Source: Hyphomicrobiales bacterium | GTDB lineage: Bacteria; Pseudomonadota; Alphaproteobacteria; Rhizobiales; Rhizobiaceae | Assembly (NCBI GenBank): GCA_030456445.1 | Contig: JAKDNM010000009.1 | Coordinates: 1-55,634 of the forward strand | Reading direction: 5' to 3' | DNA length: 55,634 nucleotides | In this document: piece by piece, positions 51,810 to 55,634 of the stretch | Layout of the letters: every line of letters starts with the position of its first letter | How positions within the stretch are numbered: position 1 is the first letter of the stretch | The notes under the pieces: generated by a model | What the model was told of the DNA's origin: nothing | Seen by the model: only the letters and a program-made list of their open reading frames with translations | Database searches by the model: none | Translations under genes and position numbers: made by a program

Positions 51810-52544
51810 ATGCTCGACGTCACCATTGGCGGCGCCTTCCTGGCCGGCCTGCTGTCCTTTGTATCGCCATGTGTGCTGCCGATCGTGCCGCCCTATCTGG
51901 CATGGCTGGCGGGAGTGAGCTTCGACCAGCTCAAGGCCGACAACCAGGCTGCGGCGCAGCGGCGAAGAATCCTGCTCTCCGCACTGGCCTTCGTGCTCGG
52001 CTTCACCACGGTCTTTGTCGCGCTGGGGGCAACCGCAAGCTTCGTCGGCAAGGCGGTCGCGCAATATTTCGACACGCTGGCCATCATCGCCGGCATCGTC
52101 CTCATCTTCATGGGGCTGCATTTCATGGGCGTGTTCCGCATCGCGCTGCTGTTTCGCGAGGCGAGGGTCCAGGTCGCGCGCAAGCCGGTCGGGCTGGTCG
52201 GGGCCTATGTGGTGGGCCTTGCCTTCGCCTTCGGCTGGACGCCGTGCGTGGGGCCGGTGCTGGCGGCGATCCTGTTCGTGGCGGGTTCGGCCGGCACGGC
52301 GGCCAAGGGCGCGCTGTTGCTCGCCGTCTATTCGCTCGGCATCGGCATCCCGTTCCTCGTGGCGGCCGCCTTCGCCGGCCCGTTCCTGCGCTGGGCGACG
52401 GGGTTCAGGCGCCACATGGAGATGGTCGAGAAGGTGATGGGCGGACTTCTGGTGGTAACCGGCGTCCTGTTCGTGACCGGAAAGATGACCGTGATCTCCT
52501 ACTGGCTGCTCGAAACATTCCCTATATTCCAGTCGATCGGATAG
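51810..52544 (+). CDS. soxV: SoxV, CcdA-like thiol transporter
   Basis: 244 residues, six helices, with the redox cysteines in FVSPCVLPIVPPY and WTPCVGPVL. SoxV carries reducing power from cytoplasmic thioredoxin to SoxW across the inner membrane and is needed for Sox function in Paracoccus. The neighbour soxW starts 9 bp downstream. Confidence 0.92.
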   Translation: MLDVTIGGAFLAGLLSFVSPCVLPIVPPYLAWLAGVSFDQLKADNQAAAQRRRILLSALAFVLGFTTVFVALGATASFVGKAVAQYFDTLAIIAGIVLIFMGLHFMGVFRIALLFREARVQVARKPVGLVGAYVVGLAFAFGWTPCVGPVLAAILFVAGSAGTAAKGALLLAVYSLGIGIPFLVAAAFAGPFLRWATGFRRHMEMVEKVMGGLLVVTGVLFVTGKMTVISYWLLETFPIFQSIG

Positions 52545-52553
52545 GATTTAGTC

Positions 52554-53138
52554 ATGCTCAAGGCCGCATTCGCCCTTCTCGCACTCTTGACCGTCGCCAT
52601 CGCCCCGGCCTTTGCCGAAACGGGCGACGACGGCCTGCACAAGGAGGACTGGTTCAGCCTGACCTTCCGCGACGTAGGCGAGGACATCGCGCAGGCGAAG
52701 TCGCAGGGCAAGCGGCTCGCCATCATCATCGAACAGCGCGGCTGCATCTATTGCCGGCAGATGCACGAGAAGCTTTTGAGCGATCCGGAAGTGCGCGACT
52801 ACATCAAGGCCAACTACATGGTCGTGCAATACAACATGTTCGGCGACGAGGAGGTCACCGACACGGACGGTGCTGTGCTGACCGAAAAGACGGCCACGCG
52901 CAAATGGGGCTATCTGTTCACGCCGACCATCGTGTTCCTGCCGGAGGACGCACCGCAGGACAAGCCGGTCGCACAGGCGGCGGTTGCGGTCATGCCCGGC
53001 GCATTCGGCAAATGGACCTTCCTCGACATGTTCAAATGGGTGCGCGAGAAGGGCTACGAGACGGACGAGCCGTTCCAGATCTATCACGCGCGCCACATCG
53101 CGGAGGCGCGCGCCGCCGGAAAGCTGGACGCGGAGTAG
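52554..53138 (+). CDS. soxW: SoxW, periplasmic thioredoxin
   Basis: 194 residues; signal peptide (AAFALLALLTVAIAPAFA) and active site EQRGCIYCRQMHEK, with the cis-proline in FTPTIVFLP. It receives electrons from SoxV and maintains the thiol state of Sox proteins. A 148-bp gap with a candidate SoxR operator separates it from soxX. Confidence 0.9.
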   Translation: MLKAAFALLALLTVAIAPAFAETGDDGLHKEDWFSLTFRDVGEDIAQAKSQGKRLAIIIEQRGCIYCRQMHEKLLSDPEVRDYIKANYMVVQYNMFGDEEVTDTDGAVLTEKTATRKWGYLFTPTIVFLPEDAPQDKPVAQAAVAVMPGAFGKWTFLDMFKWVREKGYETDEPFQIYHARHIAEARAAGKLDAE

Positions 53139-53167
53139 CCTCCCTCCGCGGGTCCGTTGCGGGGCAT

Positions 53168-53185
53168 ATATGCAGAAATTCATAT
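53168..53185. promoter_or_regulatory. Candidate SoxR operator, soxW-soxX gap
   Basis: ATATG (53168-53172), 8 bp, CATAT (53181-53185): inverted repeat containing ATATGCAGAAAT, the reverse of ATTTCTGCATAT. It lies about 100 bp before soxX, with a TTGACC close downstream that could be a -35 box. Confidence 0.55.
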
Positions 53186-53286
53186 TTTTCGATTGACCTT
53201 TCCCGGTGGGCGTTTATCGTGCGAAACGGAGGGATGAAGCCGCACGCGGTTTCGCAAAAAAACGCTCGATGGGAGGGATTGCCGTT

Positions 53287-53748
53287 ATGCAAGCGGGGAA
53301 GGTTATTGTCGTCGCAGCGACCCTGTCGGTGCTGGCGGGCGCGGCCTGGGCCGCCGACACCGCGCCGACAGATGTGAAGTTCGTCGACAATGCGGTTTCT
53401 CAGTCGCTGACCGGCAAGCCCGGCGATGCCGCCGAGGGCGCGAAAGTTTTTGTCGACCGCAAGCTCGGCAACTGCCTTGCCTGCCACCAGGTCAGCGCCC
53501 TGAAGAAGGAGCTTTTTCACGGCGATGTCGGGCCGTCGCTGGACGGTGCGGGAAGTCGCTGGAAGCCGGAAGAGCTTCGCGCCATCGTCACCGATTCCAA
53601 GCATGTGTTCGGCCCCGATACGGTGATGCCAGGTTTCTATTCGCTCAATGTCGGCGTGAACGTTCGCAAGGACCTCGTTGGCAAGACCATTTTGACCGCC
53701 GAGCAGGTCGAGGACGTAGTCGCCTATGTGGCGACGCTGAAGGAATAG
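53287..53748 (+). CDS. soxX: SoxX, monohaem cytochrome c
   Basis: 153 residues from ATG 53287 (GGGAGGG ribosome site at 53272); the frame is open to 53206. Signal peptide (VAATLSVLAGAAWA), haem site CLACH (C63, C66, H67) and distal Met in DTVMPGFYS. With SoxA it forms the SoxAX complex that attaches thiosulfate to the SoxY cysteine. Confidence 0.93.
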   Translation: MQAGKVIVVAATLSVLAGAAWAADTAPTDVKFVDNAVSQSLTGKPGDAAEGAKVFVDRKLGNCLACHQVSALKKELFHGDVGPSLDGAGSRWKPEELRAIVTDSKHVFGPDTVMPGFYSLNVGVNVRKDLVGKTILTAEQVEDVVAYVATLKE

Positions 53749-53771
53749 CGCGGCAAGCGCGGGAGACGGAC

Positions 53772-54227
53772 ATGAATTTGAACAGACGGCAGGCATTGGC
53801 ATATTCGGCGGGCGCGGTGGCGTTCGTCGTCGCGGGCGCACGGCTCGATCCTGCCAGCGCGACGCCCGAGGCAACAGTCAAGGCGATCGCCGACTTCGCC
53901 GGCGGCAAGACGCCGGCAACAGGCAAGCTCACGCTCACGGCACCGGAGATCGCCGAGAACGGCAACACGGTGCCGATCTCGGTCAGCGTCGAGAGTGCGA
54001 TGAGTGGCGACGACTTGGTGCAGTCGGTTATGATTCTCGCCGAAGGCAATCCCAATCCGGCAGTCGCGACATTCAACTTTACAGCCATGAGCGGGGTGGC
54101 GGAGGCGACGACACGCATGCGGCTGGCCAAGACGCAAAACGTGATTGCCGTCGCCCGGATGGCCGACGGTTCCGTCTACATGGACAAGAAGGAAGTCAAG
54201 GTCACCATCGGCGGCTGCGGCGGCTGA
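53772..54227 (+). CDS. soxY: SoxY, sulfur-carrier protein
   Basis: 151 residues with a Tat signal (LNRRQALAYSAGAVAFVV) and the swinging-arm end VTIGGCGG that carries the substrate on its cysteine. Export is with SoxZ as partner. It starts 23 bp after soxX. Confidence 0.95.
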   Translation: MNLNRRQALAYSAGAVAFVVAGARLDPASATPEATVKAIADFAGGKTPATGKLTLTAPEIAENGNTVPISVSVESAMSGDDLVQSVMILAEGNPNPAVATFNFTAMSGVAEATTRMRLAKTQNVIAVARMADGSVYMDKKEVKVTIGGCGG

Positions 54228-54255
54228 CGGCGGAAAGTTTCAGGAGCATCGACAA

Positions 54256-54582
54256 ATGGCAACACCCAAACCGCGCGTCAAGGTGCCGAAAACGGCGAAA
54301 GCAGGCGAGATCATCGTCATCAAGACGCTGATCAGCCACCAGATGGAATCCGGTCAGCGCAAGGACAAGGAAGGCAAGGTGATCCCGCGCGAGATCATCA
54401 ACAAGTTCACCTGCGAGTTCAACGGAACGCCGGTGTTTTCCTGCGACATGGATCCCGCGGTCTCGGCCAACCCGTATTTCGAGTTCAAGGCAAAGGTTGC
54501 GGAGAGCGGTACGTTCAAATTCACCTGGGTGGACGACAACGGCTCGATCTACACCGACGAGCAGAAGATCGAAGTGGGCTGA
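54256..54582 (+). CDS. soxZ: SoxZ, partner of SoxY
   Basis: 108 residues from ATG 54256. No signal peptide (carried out by SoxY). Family pattern TAKAGEIIVIKTLISHQMESG and FKFTWVDDNGSIYTDEQKI. It forms the SoxYZ heterodimer in the periplasm. Confidence 0.95.
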   Translation: MATPKPRVKVPKTAKAGEIIVIKTLISHQMESGQRKDKEGKVIPREIINKFTCEFNGTPVFSCDMDPAVSANPYFEFKAKVAESGTFKFTWVDDNGSIYTDEQKIEVG

Positions 54583-54642
54583 GACGGCAGTACCGGCCGA
54601 CTGCTGGCGCGGGGTGACGGTGAACTGGGGAGGGAAGGCAAG

Positions 54643-55497
54643 TTGAAGAAGACAGTGCTGGCAATCGCGGGCGCGGCGATAATCACAACCGGGCTTGCCG
54701 CCGTCGCCTATTCCGATCCGGTCGACGATAAGCTGGTCATCGACGGCCTGGAGATGATCACCAAGGCGCCGGCGCCCGAGGGCCATCCGTTCGACACGGT
54801 CTATTCCGGCTGGCTGTTCCGCGAGCCAGAGACGCGCGCGCTGGAGGCCGATTCCTTCGCCAATCCCGGCATGCTCTATGTCGAGCGCGGGCAGGATATC
54901 TGGAACACGGTGGACGGAACCAAGGGCAAGTCCTGCGCGTCGTGCCACAACGACGCCGCCGAGACGATGAAGGGCATCGCCGCGCACTATCCGAAGTGGA
55001 ACGCCGACGCCAAGCGGCCGATCAACATCGAATTGCAGATCGACAAGTGCCGCACCGAGAACATGGGGGCCGAGCCCTACAAGTTCGACGCCGCCGACCA
55101 GAAGGCGCTGACCACCTACATCAAATACCAGTCGTTCGGCGCGCCGGTCTCGGTCGACCTCAAGCAGGGCGACATGCAGAGCTGGTGGGACAAGGGCAAG
55201 ACCGAATACTACACCCGCACCGGTCAGTTGAACCTCGCCTGCGCTTCCTGCCACGAGGCCAGCATGGGCAAGCACATCCGCGCCGACCATCTGAGCCAGG
55301 GCCAGGTCAACGGTTTCCCGACCTATCGGCTCAAGCAGGCCGACATGGTGTCGCTGCACAACCGCATGCGCGGCTGCATCCGCGATACACGCGCCGAGAT
55401 CCCTAAGGCGTTTTCCGACGAGTTGATGGCGCTGGAGGTTTATGTAACCTGGCGCGGCACCGGCTTGTCGGTGGAAACGCCGGCGGTGCGGCAGTAG
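54643..55497 (+). CDS. soxA: SoxA, dihaem cytochrome c
   Basis: 284 residues from TTG 54643, GGGAGGG upstream. Signal peptide (AIAGAAIITTGLAAVAYS). Two CxxCH sites (C98/C101/H102 and C200/C203/H204), so the dihaem type; the active-site cysteine is C245 in RMRGCIRDTRAE, C136 (IDKCRTE) may be the axial Cys of the first haem. SoxAX forms the SoxY-thiosulfonate adduct. The next gene (normally soxB) is outside the window. Confidence 0.95.
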   Translation: MKKTVLAIAGAAIITTGLAAVAYSDPVDDKLVIDGLEMITKAPAPEGHPFDTVYSGWLFREPETRALEADSFANPGMLYVERGQDIWNTVDGTKGKSCASCHNDAAETMKGIAAHYPKWNADAKRPINIELQIDKCRTENMGAEPYKFDAADQKALTTYIKYQSFGAPVSVDLKQGDMQSWWDKGKTEYYTRTGQLNLACASCHEASMGKHIRADHLSQGQVNGFPTYRLKQADMVSLHNRMRGCIRDTRAEIPKAFSDELMALEVYVTWRGTGLSVETPAVRQ

Positions 55498-55577
55498 CGG
55501 CGACGCTCCCCGCCGCCCGAAGACAGATACACGCGCAAGATGCGGCTTTAGCCGCCGTCCAATACCCCCACCCCAAC

Positions 55578-55600
55578 CCCCTCCCCACACGGGGGAGGGG
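55578..55600. repeat. GC-rich hairpin repeat after soxA
   Basis: CCCCTCCCC (55578-55586), ACACG, GGGGAGGGG (55592-55600): perfect 9-bp stem. A further CCCCTCCCCC followed by TTGTG at the window end forms a second arm with the same word in reverse. It may be a terminator-like or repetitive extragenic element; it separates soxA from whatever follows. Confidence 0.55.
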
Positions 55601-55634
55601 AACATGGCGCCCGGCAGGGCCCCTCCCCCTTGTG

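Noticed and set aside
54202..55605. Minus-strand 467-codon open frame opposite soxZ and soxA
   Set aside because: Antisense shadow; no signal, no family motif, and the plus strand carries two well-defined Sox proteins.
1..55634. CRISPR arrays, tRNA and rRNA genes
   Set aside because: No regularly spaced repeats and no cloverleaf or rRNA-like segments were noticed on reading both strands; a covariance-model search would be needed for certainty.

Overview
The window looks like a sulfur-oxidising alphaproteobacterium, most likely of the order Hyphomicrobiales. The evidence is a high G+C content, a C4-pathway 5-aminolevulinate synthase, a soxTRS-VW-XYZA cluster in the classical order, BigR/SqrR-type ArsR sensors fused into persulfide-oxidation operons, and an intergenic hairpin repeat (about 49702-49765) of a type I associate with rhizobial genomes. 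The order-level assignment is inference; no rRNA or tRNA gene is present to test it.

Layout. (a) 1-1667: a decayed OxyR-like fragment, a Crp/Fnr regulator and a DUF2892 membrane protein. (b) 1990-6496, minus strand: peroxiredoxin, persulfide dioxygenase, thiol-sensing ArsR, DUF442-SQR fusion and TauE exporter in one operon. (c) 6736-9265: cyanide-insensitive bd-type quinol oxidase (cioA, cioB and a DUF2474 small subunit). (d) 9600-16645: L,D-transpeptidase, DsbA/DsbD/TlpA disulfide relay and an OmpR-type two-component system, linked by a CTTAAG-N5-CTTAAG direct repeat. (e) 16752-20148: a second ArsR-controlled persulfide operon with YeeE/YedE and TauE transporters. (f) 20332-22591: pseudogenes. 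(g) 22638-24391: tsdA/tsdB-like thiosulfate dehydrogenase cytochromes. (h) 24704-25987: IS110 and LysR remnants. (i) 26007-32400, minus strand: ynjBCD-like ABC transporter, ynjF-like CDP-alcohol phosphatidyltransferase and a TVP38::flavoprotein-disulfide-reductase fusion. (j) 32466-35261: peroxiredoxin-like protein and TetR (divergent), a FAD oxidoreductase and a Cys-rich small protein. (k) 35304-41370, minus strand: a DUF3047 gene and a bufferin operon (bufA-bufB-bufC-doxX-sigF-nrsF-thioredoxin-ccdA) with a SigF-type promoter. (l) 41593-44478: a graveyard of a second two-component system, IS fragments and a HAD phosphatase gene split by an intact IS5-family element. (m) 44553-45779: hemA. (n) 45807-47370: a complete second IS. 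(o) 47685-55497: DUF302, DsrE and a SoxH-like hydrolase, then sox genes running off the right edge after soxA.

How the genes fit together. Thiosulfate can go to tetrathionate (TsdAB) or through Sox. Sulfide and persulfide are handled by two SQR/persulfide-dioxygenase/DUF442 modules whose products leave through TauE-type exporters. Each of the three sulfur operons carries its own two-cysteine ArsR switch. Electrons can pass through quinol to a sulfide-tolerant bd oxidase. Haem supply (hemA) and periplasmic thiol reduction (SoxV/W/S, CcdA/thioredoxin, DsbD/TlpA) serve cytochrome and Sox maturation. The disulfide-relay/two-component locus and the bufferin operon look like metal (probably copper) stress functions.

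Many genes in the accessory stretches carry single-base frameshifts or in-frame stops. Some may be sequencing errors, but several (DUF882 gene, response regulator, HAD gene) show multiple independent lesions and are real pseudogenes.
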